Made by a program: the position numbers and the translations under genes. This document shows positions 27,629 to 37,368 of a stretch of DNA of 64,000 nt, piece after piece (positions within the stretch are counted from its first letter, which is position 1; every line of letters starts with the position of its first letter). The DNA comes from Sorangium cellulosum So ce56 (GTDB lineage: Bacteria > Myxococcota_A > Polyangia > Polyangiales > Polyangiaceae). The stretch is from the NCBI RefSeq assembly GCF_000067165.1, contig NC_010162.1:11520501-11584500 (forward strand), written 5' to 3'. The notes beneath the pieces are model-generated. The model had not been told where the DNA came from, ran no database searches, and saw only the letters and a list, made by a program, of their open reading frames with translations.

Positions 27629-28368
27629 TGCTCGGCGCCGGACCGGAGCTCGCCCGGCCGGGGGCGGCCCCTGCCGGCGACAAGCCCACCGCGAAGAGCG
27701 ACGCGCTGACCGATCTCGCGCTGACGATGCCGATCTTCGTCCTCTATCACCTCGGCGTCGCCTTCCTCCCCATCCGCAACGCGGCGGATCCGGTCACCGC
27801 CGAGCTCCGCGCGCTGGCCAAGCACAGCCTCCCGCTCTACGCGGGCCTCACCGTCGCCGTCGGGGCCGCGTTCGTCCTCGTCCTTTCCATCCTCGGCCGC
27901 GGCCACGCCCTCCAGACGAGGCGCTTCGCGCTGCTCGCCGCCGAGGGCGCGCTCTACGCCATCCTGATGCGCTTCGCCGGCGCCTACGTGGTCGGCTCCC
28001 TCCGGCTCGGCCCGCCCGCCGCGTCGAACGACATCTTCACCGGGGTCGTGATGTCGCTCGGCGCGGGCTTCTACGAGGAGATCGCCTTCCGCGTCGGCCT
28101 CTACGGGCTGGGCGCGCTCGGGATCAAGTTCTTCTTCGGCAGGGGGGTCCAGGGGGTGGTCCTGATGGTCGGCTGGGCGGTCGTGGCCGCCGCCGTCTTC
28201 TCCGGCTGGCACTATGTCGGGTCGCTGGGCGATCCCTGGAACCTCCCCTCCTTCGTTTTCCGCATGGTGTGCGGGCTCGTCCTCACGGCGATCTACGTCT
28301 TCCGCGGCTTCGCGCCGGCCGTCTGGACCCACGCGCTCTACGACGTCTGGGTCCTCGTGCTCCGCTGA
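27628..28368 (+). CDS. CPBP-family intramembrane glutamic endopeptidase
   Basis: 246 aa; the start overlaps the previous stop by one base (TGATG). About seven helices are visible. The catalytic motifs of the CPBP (CAAX protease/bacteriocin-processing) family are intact: the EE-x3-R motif in GAGFYEEIAFRVGLYG, His in FSGWHYVG, and the His/Asp pair in WTHALYDVW. Its substrate is unknown. Because myxosortases are also CPBP proteases, a role on MYXO-CTERM proteins such as the one at 38636 is conceivable, but nothing in the sequence shows it. Confidence 0.88.
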   Translation: MLGAGPELARPGAAPAGDKPTAKSDALTDLALTMPIFVLYHLGVAFLPIRNAADPVTAELRALAKHSLPLYAGLTVAVGAAFVLVLSILGRGHALQTRRFALLAAEGALYAILMRFAGAYVVGSLRLGPPAASNDIFTGVVMSLGAGFYEEIAFRVGLYGLGALGIKFFFGRGVQGVVLMVGWAVVAAAVFSGWHYVGSLGDPWNLPSFVFRMVCGLVLTAIYVFRGFAPAVWTHALYDVWVLVLR

Positions 28369-28459
28369 GCCCGAGGCCGCTCCGGGCGCGGAGGCGAGCG
28401 CGGGGACGAGGCGCATCGCGATCGGCGGCCGTTTGGCGCTATGCTTTGCGCCTCGACGC

Positions 28460-29122
28460 ATGCGGCTACCTCCCTTCCCGAAGCTCGCTCTCAAGCTGGT
28501 CCGGACGATCCCCTCGCTGGACGGCCCTGGTTTCCTCAACCTGCGACGCCAGGTGTTCCGCGTCGAATTCCCGGACGGCTCGCTGAGCGACCCGTTCACC
28601 TACGACAGCGTCGATCGCGCGCGCCTCGACGCGGTGGTGATCGCCCCGCACTACCGCGGCGCGGACGGGCGCCGTCGCGTCTTCCTCCGCTCGGCGTTCC
28701 GGCCTCCGGCCGCGACCCGCCCGCCCGAGGCGTGGCCCATCCCGGAGGCGCCGACGCTCGGCGCGATCTGGGAGCTGCCCGCCGGGCTCGTCGAGCTCGA
28801 CGAGCGGAGCCCGGAGGGCCTGCAGCGCTCCGCCGCGCGCGAGCTGCTCGAGGAGGTCGGCTTCGACGTGCCGCCGTCGGACCTCCACCCGCTCGGCCCG
28901 TCGACGTTCCCGGCGCCGGGCATGGTGGGCGAGCGGCACTTCTTCTTTCATGTCGAGGTCGACCCGGCTCGCCAGGGGACGCCGCTCGAGGACGGCTCTC
29001 CCCTCGAGCGGTTCGCGGCCATCGCGGCGGTCCCGCTCGACGAGGCGATCGAGCTCACCCGGCGCGGCGTGATCGAGGACGCGAAGACGGAGGTGGCGCT
29101 CCGGCGCCTCGCGGAGCTCTGA
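28460..29122 (+). CDS. NUDIX hydrolase
   Basis: 220 aa from ATG 28460. The Nudix box is present as GLVELDE, then RELLEEVGF, with an insertion of about four residues between the first Glu and the RE element compared with the standard G-x5-E-x7-RE spacing. The N-terminal part (residues 1-70) resembles ADP-ribose or related pyrophosphatases. It lies in one operon with NAD kinase, with a one-base stop/start overlap, which suggests a nucleotide-diphosphate substrate linked to NAD turnover. That is inference. Confidence 0.85.
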   Translation: MRLPPFPKLALKLVRTIPSLDGPGFLNLRRQVFRVEFPDGSLSDPFTYDSVDRARLDAVVIAPHYRGADGRRRVFLRSAFRPPAATRPPEAWPIPEAPTLGAIWELPAGLVELDERSPEGLQRSAARELLEEVGFDVPPSDLHPLGPSTFPAPGMVGERHFFFHVEVDPARQGTPLEDGSPLERFAAIAAVPLDEAIELTRRGVIEDAKTEVALRRLAEL

Positions 29123-30069
29123 TGGCGGAACGATCCCCCGCGCCCGCGCCGCGGCGTCCACCCCGCGTCGCGCTCGTCGTGAAGCGCTCCGCCTGGAAGA
29201 TTTACCGCGAGGAGCGGAAGGATCCGCGCATCACGCGGCTCATCGAGGCCGGCGACTCCGCGGTCGCGCGCCTCAAGGCGTCGCACGAGGCGCACGAGCA
29301 GACCGTGCGCGAGGTCAAGGCGGTGCTCGACGACCTCGGGGTCCAGATCGATGTCGTCGCCAGCGCGGCGCAGTCCTTCGACGCGGGCGAGCTCGACCTC
29401 GTGATCACGGTCGGCGGCGACGGGACGCTCCTCAGCGCGTCCCACAACGTCGGCGACGTGCCGATCCTCGGCATCAACAGCGCGCCGGGCCACTCCGTCG
29501 GCTTCTTCTGCGGCGCGACGAGCCGCGACGCGGCCGACGCCATCGCGGGGGCGCTGAGCGGCTCGCTCCGCAGCACCGTGCTCACCCGCATGCAGGTCAC
29601 GGTGAACGACAAGCTCGCCACGGGGCGCGTCCTGAACGACGCGCTCTTCTGCCACGTCTCCCCCGCGGCCACGTCGCGTTACGTGCTCCGGCTCGGCCGG
29701 GCCGAGGAGGAGCAGAAGTCGAGCGGCTTCTGGATCGGCCCTGCGGCCGGGTCCACGGCCGCGCAGCGCTCGGCGGGCGGGCGCGTCCTGCCGCTCACGT
29801 CGAAGCGGCTCCAGCTCGTCGTCCGCGAGCCCTACACCCCTCACGGCGAGGAGTACCGCCTCCGCCACGCCCTGATCCAGCCGGGCGCCTCGCTCGTCGT
29901 GCGCAGCAAGACGCACGACGCGAAGCTCTTCTTCGACGGGCCGATCCACTCGGTCAGCGTCGGCTTCGGCGACGTCATCGAGTTCACGCAGGCGCCCCAG
30001 TCGCTGACGATCCTGGGCCTCTCCGCCAAGAGAAAGTGGGGCGCGGGCTCGGCGGCGAGCCGCCGCTAG
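29122..30069 (+). CDS. nadK: NAD kinase
   Basis: 315 aa; ATG overlaps the NUDIX stop (TGATG). The GGDGT motif is in DLVITVGGDGTLLSASH, followed by GINSAPGHSVGFF, the conserved NDAL (VLNDALFCHVSP) and the loop FWIGPAAGSTAAQRSAGG. The enzyme phosphorylates NAD to NADP with ATP. Compared with E. coli NadK, the SPGHSVGFF region replaces the common GNLGFL, a variation seen in other distant members. Last gene of the operon. Confidence 0.93.
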   Translation: MAERSPAPAPRRPPRVALVVKRSAWKIYREERKDPRITRLIEAGDSAVARLKASHEAHEQTVREVKAVLDDLGVQIDVVASAAQSFDAGELDLVITVGGDGTLLSASHNVGDVPILGINSAPGHSVGFFCGATSRDAADAIAGALSGSLRSTVLTRMQVTVNDKLATGRVLNDALFCHVSPAATSRYVLRLGRAEEEQKSSGFWIGPAAGSTAAQRSAGGRVLPLTSKRLQLVVREPYTPHGEEYRLRHALIQPGASLVVRSKTHDAKLFFDGPIHSVSVGFGDVIEFTQAPQSLTILGLSAKRKWGAGSAASRR

Positions 30070-30379
30070 GGCCGCCCGGGCGACCAGGATCGCCTTCAAC
30101 GGAAGGGATTCGGGTGATCTCCTACGTCGAGCGCCCGGCGTGCGACCTCCCTCGCGGCGGGCGCGTGAGGCCTGACGAAGGGGCGATTTGGGCTGTTTTC
30201 CCGCGGATTTGACGGCCCGCGCCAGGGCCCCCCGGCCCTCCTCCCGGCGGAGCGGCGCGCCCCCCGGGGCATGAAACCCCTTCTTTTGTAGCTCCGATCG
30301 ACGATTCGACACTGGATCTGCGGCGGCCGTTGTGGTTCCTTTGGCCCGCAAGAGGGCACAAACCTCAGGAGGAATGAAC
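30070..30379. other. Intergenic and 5' region upstream of HU
   Basis: 310 bp without a gene. A short GGGG-CATGAAA-CCCC hairpin followed by TTCTTTT (about 30277-30295) could end the nadK operon transcript, although the stem has only four pairs. TTGTG (about 30330) and CACAA (30357) flank a dyad close to the HU ribosome site AGGAGG (30367-30372). Confidence 0.45.
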
Positions 30380-30715
30380 ATGGCGGCCAAGAAGGCGGAT
30401 GGGAAGAAGAGCACGTCGCTCAGCAAGAGCGCGCTGATCAACGCGGTGGTCGAGGCCAACGAGAACGAGATCTCGCGCAAGCAGGTCAAGGCGATCCTCG
30501 AGTCGCTGACCGACATCGCGTACAAGGAGCTCAAGAAGAACGGCATCTTCACGATGCCCGGCTTCGCGAAGTTCCGCGTCGTCAAGAAGCCCGCGACGAA
30601 GGCGCGCGAGGGGATCAACCCCTTCACGAAGCAGCCGATGACGTTCGCGGCCAAGCCGGCCAGCAAGTCCGTCCGCGCCCGCCCCATCAAGGCGATCAAG
30701 GACTCGCTCTCCTGA
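30380..30715 (+). CDS. HU-family DNA-binding protein
   Basis: 111 aa. ATG 30380 is preferred over ATG 30374 because AGGAGG ends at 30372, giving seven bases of spacing rather than one. A Lys-rich N-terminal tail of about 12 residues precedes a normal HU/IHF fold: SKSALINAVVEANENEIS, then the arm region (FTMPGFAKFRVVKKPATKA) with NPFTKQP replacing the usual NPxTG. It binds DNA as a dimer and compacts the nucleoid. It is alone in its transcription unit, with a long leader. Confidence 0.94.
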   Translation: MAAKKADGKKSTSLSKSALINAVVEANENEISRKQVKAILESLTDIAYKELKKNGIFTMPGFAKFRVVKKPATKAREGINPFTKQPMTFAAKPASKSVRARPIKAIKDSLS

Positions 30716-30870
30716 GCCTGCCCGGCTCGCCGGAGGGCTCCGCTGCGCGGCGGAGGTCCGCGGCGGCCCCCTCGCCGGGATTCACCCATCGCTGAAGGGC
30801 GAGGGCGAGGGCGAGCGCCGCTGGCCCCGCGCGGCCCCTGCGGTAGCATGGTGCGGCTGCTTTGCCGCAC

Positions 30871-32307
30871 ATGACGCTCGCCGTCCGACTCTTCCGCGCG
30901 CTGCTCGCGTTCTCGGTCATCCTGACGAGCTACCTCATCCAGCTGGGGCTCGTGCGGGTGTTCGTGAGGCGCCTCGGGCGCGGCTCGCCCGCGGGTGAGC
31001 CGCCTCGCTGGCTCGTCGCGCGCCGCGCCCGCGTCGATCAGAACAACGCCCGGCGCCTGCTGCGCGTCATGCTCCAGCTGCGGGGCGTCTTCATCAAGCT
31101 CGGCCAGGTGCTGTCCATCATGGGCGGCTTCTTGCCTCGCGCTTACGGCAAGGAGCTCGAGCAGCTCCAGGACCAGGTGCCGCCGCACCCGTTCAGCGAT
31201 CTCGAGGCCGCGCTGCGCGCGAGCTTCGGCCGCTCCGCGGGCGAGCTGTTCGCGTCGATCGAGCGCGCGCCGCTCGCGGCCGCGTCGCTGGGGCAGGTCC
31301 ACGTCGCGCGCCTCCGCGACGGCCGCAAGGTCGCGGTCAAGTTCCTCTACCCCGGCATCCGCGGGATCATCGCCGTCGACCTGCGCGTCCTGCGCCTCGC
31401 GATCCTCGTCTACAAGCGGTTCGTCCCGGTGGGGCACATCGAGCGCGTGCACGAGTCGCTGGTCGACCTGCTCCGCCGGGAGACCGACTACCTGCACGAG
31501 GCCGCTTGCATGGAGCGGATGGCGCAGAACTTCGAGGGGGACGCGGGCATCGCGTTCCCGGAGGTCGTCCACGAGCTCACGACGCGCGACGTGCTCACGA
31601 TGACCTTCATGGAAGGCATCAAGATCACCCGCCTCGACGCGCTCCGGAGCGCGGGCGTCGAGCCCTCGGACGTCGCGCTCAGGCTCGTGCAGGCCTTCTA
31701 CAAGATGCTCTTCGCGGATCGCTTCTTCCACGCCGATCCGCACCCGGGGAACTTCCTCGTCGCCGCGCGGAGCGCGGAGGAGGGCGGCGGCTTTCGCCTC
31801 GTCGTCCTCGACTTCGGCGCGAGCTGCGAGGCCCGGGACGAGCTCATCGACGGGCTGCTCGACATCCTGAAGGGCATCTTCGCGCAGGACGACGCGGCGG
31901 TCGTGCGCGGCTTCCGGAGGATGGGCTTCGTCGCGCCCGGGGGCAACGACGCGCTCCTCGAGAGGACCGTGAAGACCTACTTCGCGAAGCTGCTCAAGAT
32001 CCGGGATCGCACGCCGGCGGCGCTGATGCGCGCCCGCCCCGAGCAGCTGGAGCGGCTCGCGGACCCCGAGCTGGAGCGCGGTGAGCTCCAGGAGCTGATG
32101 CGGTCGTTCGAGTACCCGGAGGACTGGTTCTATGTCGAGCGCGCTTGCGTGCTCCTCTTCTGGCTGGCCGCCCAGATCGATCCCCACCTCGATACGATGG
32201 CCGCGGGCTTCCCGTACCTGATGCCCCTGATGGCGCAGCGCGAGGCCAAGACCGGGGCCGGCTCCGACGGGTCGGACCCGGCGCCGCGACGCTCGCCTGC
32301 GGAGTGA
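30871..32307 (+). CDS. ABC1/UbiB-family atypical kinase
   Basis: 478 aa from ATG 30871. The family KxGQ motif is at 76-79 (FIKLGQVLSIMG), the Ala-rich loop that replaces the glycine loop is at 136-139 (LAAASLGQVH), Lys157 is the phosphate-binding lysine, and HADPHPGNF and VLDFGA form the catalytic and metal sites. An N-terminal helix (FSVILTSYLIQLGLVRVFV) suggests membrane association. Relatives support ubiquinone or isoprenoid-lipid metabolism through ATPase activity. No quinone genes are adjacent, so the exact pathway is open. Confidence 0.92.
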   Translation: MTLAVRLFRALLAFSVILTSYLIQLGLVRVFVRRLGRGSPAGEPPRWLVARRARVDQNNARRLLRVMLQLRGVFIKLGQVLSIMGGFLPRAYGKELEQLQDQVPPHPFSDLEAALRASFGRSAGELFASIERAPLAAASLGQVHVARLRDGRKVAVKFLYPGIRGIIAVDLRVLRLAILVYKRFVPVGHIERVHESLVDLLRRETDYLHEAACMERMAQNFEGDAGIAFPEVVHELTTRDVLTMTFMEGIKITRLDALRSAGVEPSDVALRLVQAFYKMLFADRFFHADPHPGNFLVAARSAEEGGGFRLVVLDFGASCEARDELIDGLLDILKGIFAQDDAAVVRGFRRMGFVAPGGNDALLERTVKTYFAKLLKIRDRTPAALMRARPEQLERLADPELERGELQELMRSFEYPEDWFYVERACVLLFWLAAQIDPHLDTMAAGFPYLMPLMAQREAKTGAGSDGSDPAPRRSPAE

Positions 32308-32385
32308 GCCGAGGGCCATCACCACGCTCAACACGCGTTTCGCGCGCGTTTCGCGGGTGTTTCATTCGCGCTCTTCGCCCGTTCG

Positions 32386-33081
32386 CTACCGTGTTGGGAG
32401 CGGGCTGAAGCGCGGGCCGGGGCGGGTGAGCCCGAGCTGCGCGAGGAAGGGCGCATAACTCGAGTCCCGATCAGCCATGATCTCCGCGAGCCTCATCTTG
32501 ACTGCGGCGATCCCTGCCCCTTCAAGGCGTCGGTAATTGTCCTCGGCGGGGTCGACCGCGGGCTCGACGCCTGCCCCCGCGAGGACGGTCCCAGTATGGT
32601 TCAGCCCCTCTGGAATCGTTTGTACAAACGGATCTGGCGCGTGTCGGAGGAGACCGACGAGCCTGTGCGAGTTCGTCTCGTCCCCCGCCATCTCGGGGTG
32701 GAACGCGGCCAGCACCGGCGCGGGGCTGAAGCGCCGCCGCAGCTGTTCACCCAGGCGCGACGCGAAGCGCTCGAACTGGGGCGACGGAGCATGGATGCAC
32801 GGGAAAACCAGGTGCACCACCGCGGAGTCGGCCTCCTCCATGACCGCCAGCGCCGTCTCCAGGACCGGCTCGCGATCGAGCAGGACGTAAAAGCGTCCGA
32901 ATCCGGTTGCGGCGTCGCGCATGAACGGGCAGAGCCGGTAGCGAGCGACAACCTCGTCGGCGTAACGCCCGTGGACTCGCCGCACCTCGGCCGCAAACCG
33001 AGGCGCCTCCGGGTGGTGGGCCAGCTCCCCCCGCACGACCGGCTCGCTCAAATGCATCACCTCATTTTCTCGGGGAAGCAT
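32386..33081 (-). CDS. DUF1415-like protein
   Basis: 231 aa from ATG 33081, which has GAGGGAAGA just upstream; ATG 33057 is an alternative. The N-terminal RYADEVVARYRLCPFMRD resembles the conserved LCPFA element of DUF1415, and LAAFHPEMAGDET and RHAPDPFVQ follow the family order. No function is known for the family. It is convergent with the ABC1 kinase gene and divergent from citrate synthase, with 52 bp between the two starts. Confidence 0.68.
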   Translation of the reverse strand: MLPRENEVMHLSEPVVRGELAHHPEAPRFAAEVRRVHGRYADEVVARYRLCPFMRDAATGFGRFYVLLDREPVLETALAVMEEADSAVVHLVFPCIHAPSPQFERFASRLGEQLRRRFSPAPVLAAFHPEMAGDETNSHRLVGLLRHAPDPFVQTIPEGLNHTGTVLAGAGVEPAVDPAEDNYRRLEGAGIAAVKMRLAEIMADRDSSYAPFLAQLGLTRPGPRFSPLPTR

Positions 33082-33133
33082 TCTTCCCTCGGCCCGTGAT
33101 AGCTTACGCCGCGCTGCGGCGGAAGGAGGAGGC

Positions 33134-34435
33134 GTGCAGGAGACCGCGAAGTTAACGCTGAAGAAGAACGGTGGGGAGCAGACGATCGAGTTGCCTGTGA
33201 TCACGGGCACCGAGGGGGAGAAGGCGATCGACGTCGCGTCCCTTCGTTCGAAGACCGGGTACGTTTGCATCGACCCGGCCTTCGTCAACACGGCCTCGAC
33301 CACGAGCTCCATCACGTTCCTCGATGGGGAGAAGGGCATCCTCCGCTACCGCGGCATCCCGATCGAGCAGCTCGGCGAGAAGTCGACCTTCGTGGAGACC
33401 TCGTACCTCCTGATCTACGGCAAGCTGCCGAGCAAGAGCGAGCTGTCCCGGTTCTCCACGCTGCTCACCCGGCACTCGCTGATCCACGAGGACATGAAGC
33501 GCTTCTTCGACGGCTACCCGTCGACGGCGCACCCCATGGCGATCCTGTCCGCGATGGTGCTCTCCCTGTCGAGCTACTACCCGGAAGCGATCGACGTGAA
33601 GAACACCGAGCACCTCGACATCACCATCGCGAGGCTGCTCTCCAAGGTGCGCACGATCGCGGCGTTCTCGTACAAGAAGTCGATCGGCCAGCCGTTCGTC
33701 TACCCGCACAACTCGCTCTCGTACTGTGCGAACTTCCTGAACATGATGTTCTCGGTCCCGGCGGAGCCGTACGAGATCGACGAGGACATCGTGAAGGTGC
33801 TGAACCTGCTCCTGATCCTGCACGCCGATCACGAGCAGAACTGCTCGACGTCGACGGTGCGCCTCGTCGGGAGCTCGAAGGCGAACCTCTTCGCCTCGGT
33901 CGCCGCCGGCATCTGCGCGCTCTGGGGCCCGCTCCACGGCGGCGCGAACCAGGAGGTCGTGACGATGCTCGAGGCGATCCGCTCGGACGGCGGCGACGTC
34001 TCGAAGTTCGTGAAGCTCGCGAAGGACAAGACCTCGAACTTCCGCCTGATGGGCTTCGGCCACCGCGTGTACAAGAACTACGATCCGCGCGCCGTCCTCA
34101 TCAAGGCGGCCGCCGACAAGATCCTGGCGAAGCTCGGCATCAAGGATCCGCTGCTCGACATCGCGCAGCGCCTCGAGGAGACCGCGCTGAAGGATCCGTA
34201 CTTCGTCGAGCGGAAGCTCTACCCGAACGTCGACTTCTACAGCGGCATCATCTACCGCGCGCTCGGCTTCCCCACGAACATGTTCACCGTCATGTTCGCG
34301 CTCGGGCGCCTCCCCGGCTGGATCGCCCACTGGAAGGAGATGAACGACGACCCGACCGGCAAGATCGGCCGTCCGCGGCAGATCTACACCGGCGAGAACG
34401 CCGTCGACTACACGCCGCTCGACGAGCGCGAGTGA
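33134..34435 (+). CDS. gltA: Citrate synthase
   Basis: 433 aa from GTG 33134, preceded by GGAGGAGGC. Type II citrate synthase features: GILRYRGIPIEQL, His in LHADHEQNCSTSTVR, LWGPLHGGANQEVV with the second catalytic His, and FGHRVYKNYDPRA, with the catalytic Asp in PNVDFYSGIIYRALG. It condenses oxaloacetate and acetyl-CoA at entry to the TCA cycle. The strong hairpin at 34439 lies directly after the stop. Confidence 0.97.
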   Translation: MQETAKLTLKKNGGEQTIELPVITGTEGEKAIDVASLRSKTGYVCIDPAFVNTASTTSSITFLDGEKGILRYRGIPIEQLGEKSTFVETSYLLIYGKLPSKSELSRFSTLLTRHSLIHEDMKRFFDGYPSTAHPMAILSAMVLSLSSYYPEAIDVKNTEHLDITIARLLSKVRTIAAFSYKKSIGQPFVYPHNSLSYCANFLNMMFSVPAEPYEIDEDIVKVLNLLLILHADHEQNCSTSTVRLVGSSKANLFASVAAGICALWGPLHGGANQEVVTMLEAIRSDGGDVSKFVKLAKDKTSNFRLMGFGHRVYKNYDPRAVLIKAAADKILAKLGIKDPLLDIAQRLEETALKDPYFVERKLYPNVDFYSGIIYRALGFPTNMFTVMFALGRLPGWIAHWKEMNDDPTGKIGRPRQIYTGENAVDYTPLDERE

Positions 34436-34438
34436 CCG

Positions 34439-34462
34439 CGGCGGGGCCCAGCGGCCCCGCCG
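34439..34462. terminator. Bidirectional terminator hairpin between gltA and the kinase
   Basis: A perfect ten-pair stem, CGGCGGGGCC with GGCCCCGCCG, closes a CAGC loop. It sits four bases after the gltA stop and between two convergent genes. There is no T-tract, as is common in very GC-rich genomes, so it may stop transcription less efficiently or protect both 3' ends. Confidence 0.7.
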
Positions 34463-34529
34463 GCGCCTTCCACCGACGATCCCCTCACACACCTGACGAG
34501 CGCGCCCCTGGCGGCGCGCTCGCGGCCCC

Positions 34530-35765
<1,236 letters not shown>

Positions 35766-35826
35766 CCGAGGAGAGAGATCTCAGCGGCGAAGCCACTGGT
35801 AGGCCGCTCCGCTGCGGGCGCGCAAG

Positions 35827-36048
35827 CTAATTGATGGAGGTCGTGCCGAAACGGGGGTCGTCGTCAAGCCGCTCGGCCGCTGCCTTGAGCCCGGAGGCGA
35901 CGCCCCGGAACGCGTCCGCTGGCATGCGAAACGTCACACCAGGGCCGATGAGTGTCACGTGCACGGTGCCACACCCGCACCGGGTGATGCGTGTCGCCTC
36001 GTTCGAGGCGAGCTCGGTGTGTGGACCGCAATTCTTGGGCGCCGCCAT
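35827..36048 (-). CDS. Small conserved-looking protein with a CGC motif
   Basis: 73 aa from ATG 36048, with GAGG eight bases upstream. The sequence TRITRCGCGTVHVTLIGPGV carries two Cys separated by one Gly, then FRMPADAFRGVASGLKAA as a probable helix. A third Cys is at residue 7. The pattern could bind a metal or cofactor, but I recognise no family. It lies directly upstream of the kinase gene on the same strand (61 bp), so co-transcription is possible. Confidence 0.6.
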   Translation of the reverse strand: MAAPKNCGPHTELASNEATRITRCGCGTVHVTLIGPGVTFRMPADAFRGVASGLKAAAERLDDDPRFGTTSIN

Positions 36049-36209
36049 GGTTTGAACCTCTCCCACATCCTAGCAGCACCGGCCAGCGCTCGGCCACGAC
36101 GCCCCGGAGCCCGACGGAACCCTGCCCGCCGCGTGACACGAACGCCCTGAAATCGTGCAGCCGTGTATATCTCTTCTCCTCATCGCTACGCGATTGCCTG
36201 GAGGGACTC

Positions 36210-37316
36210 ATGGCGGTTCGATGCCTGACGCTTGGTTTGCTTCCCGTCGTGCTGGGGATCGTGGCCTGCGTTGACGGGGGCGGGGGCGGAGGCGGGACGC
36301 CCGCGCCGGTCGACGAGTCGCTGCTCGATGTGCCGCCGGTCGGCCAGGGCTTCCAGATGCAGACCGAGGAGACCGAGGTGCCGGCGGGGGTCGAGCAGCA
36401 GGACTGCTATTTCTTCAAGGTCAGCGAGCTCGCCGCGTCGAACGGGCTGGACCCGACCGCGCCCGTGAACCTCCACCGCGTGCAGATCGCGCAGCGCGAC
36501 GGCTCGCACCACATGAACATCTTCCGCGTGAAGACCGTGAAGGGGCTGGGGCCGGAGGGCGGGCTCATCCAGAAGAACCAGAACGGGGTCGGGGAGTGCT
36601 TCAAGAGCCCCAACTGGGCCGACTGGCCGCTCATCGCGAACTCGCAGCAGAACGGCCAGGTCGACTGGGAGTTCCCCGAGGGCGTCGCGAACGTCCTCGC
36701 GCCCGACGAGTGGCTGATGCTGCAGACGCATTACGTGAATGCGACGTCGCAGAAGACCCCCGAGGCGGTCGGCCGCGTCCGGGTGAACTTCTGGGCGCTG
36801 CCCGCCGCCGAGGTCAAGGCCGAGATGGGCACCGTCTTCGCGACCAAGCAGTCGATCCGTGTCTGTCAGTCGAACCCGACACCCACGTTCGAGGGCTCGT
36901 GCCAGATCAACAGCCCCTCTCCCGTGAGGATCATCGGCGCCAACGGCCATTTCCACAGCCGAGGCACGCGGTTCGATATGTATACATGGGACGGCAAGAC
37001 CATCGGCACGCCTCCGGCCTCGGATCGCTTCTACACATCGAATGCGTGGGACGACCCGCCGATGCTCATCTCGCCGGAGCTCGACAGGGAGCTCCCGACG
37101 AACGGCGGCGTCTGGTACGGATGCACCTACGAGTGGCAGCAGCCGGACCCGTCCGTGGGGTGCAAGGGCCTCGACGAGTACGACGTGTCCAAGAACGGGA
37201 CCGCCGAAGAGTCGCTCGATTGCTGCTACACGTTCGGGCCGATCGTCGAGAAGAACGAGCACTGCAACATCTTCGTCTATTACTATCCGAAGCAGACCGA
37301 CGTGTTCTGCAACTGA
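36210..37316 (+). CDS. Copper type II monooxygenase-like lipoprotein (PHM/DBM fold) with an altered ligand
   Basis: 368 aa from ATG 36210 after GGAGGGA. Lipobox at VACV, Cys20. Copper-site residues of peptidylglycine and dopamine monooxygenases appear in order: His100-His101 (SHHMNI), His174 (QTHYVN), and His247/His249 (GHFHSRG). In those enzymes the sixth ligand is Met in DEMCN; the matching place here is NEHCN, with His351. All other spacing fits the fold, and several Cys could form its disulfides. The protein is probably anchored in the outer membrane, facing periplasm or surface. Whether it hydroxylates a substrate or only binds copper is not known. Confidence 0.75.
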   Translation: MAVRCLTLGLLPVVLGIVACVDGGGGGGGTPAPVDESLLDVPPVGQGFQMQTEETEVPAGVEQQDCYFFKVSELAASNGLDPTAPVNLHRVQIAQRDGSHHMNIFRVKTVKGLGPEGGLIQKNQNGVGECFKSPNWADWPLIANSQQNGQVDWEFPEGVANVLAPDEWLMLQTHYVNATSQKTPEAVGRVRVNFWALPAAEVKAEMGTVFATKQSIRVCQSNPTPTFEGSCQINSPSPVRIIGANGHFHSRGTRFDMYTWDGKTIGTPPASDRFYTSNAWDDPPMLISPELDRELPTNGGVWYGCTYEWQQPDPSVGCKGLDEYDVSKNGTAEESLDCCYTFGPIVEKNEHCNIFVYYYPKQTDVFCN

Positions 37317-37368
37317 GCCCTCCATGGCGGCGCGCCGGCAGGACCTCTCCAGTCGGGTCTCCACTCCC

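Noticed and set aside
30209..30237. Sigma-70 promoter with TTGACG before HU
   Set aside because: No -10-like hexamer at a normal distance; the following bases are GC-rich.
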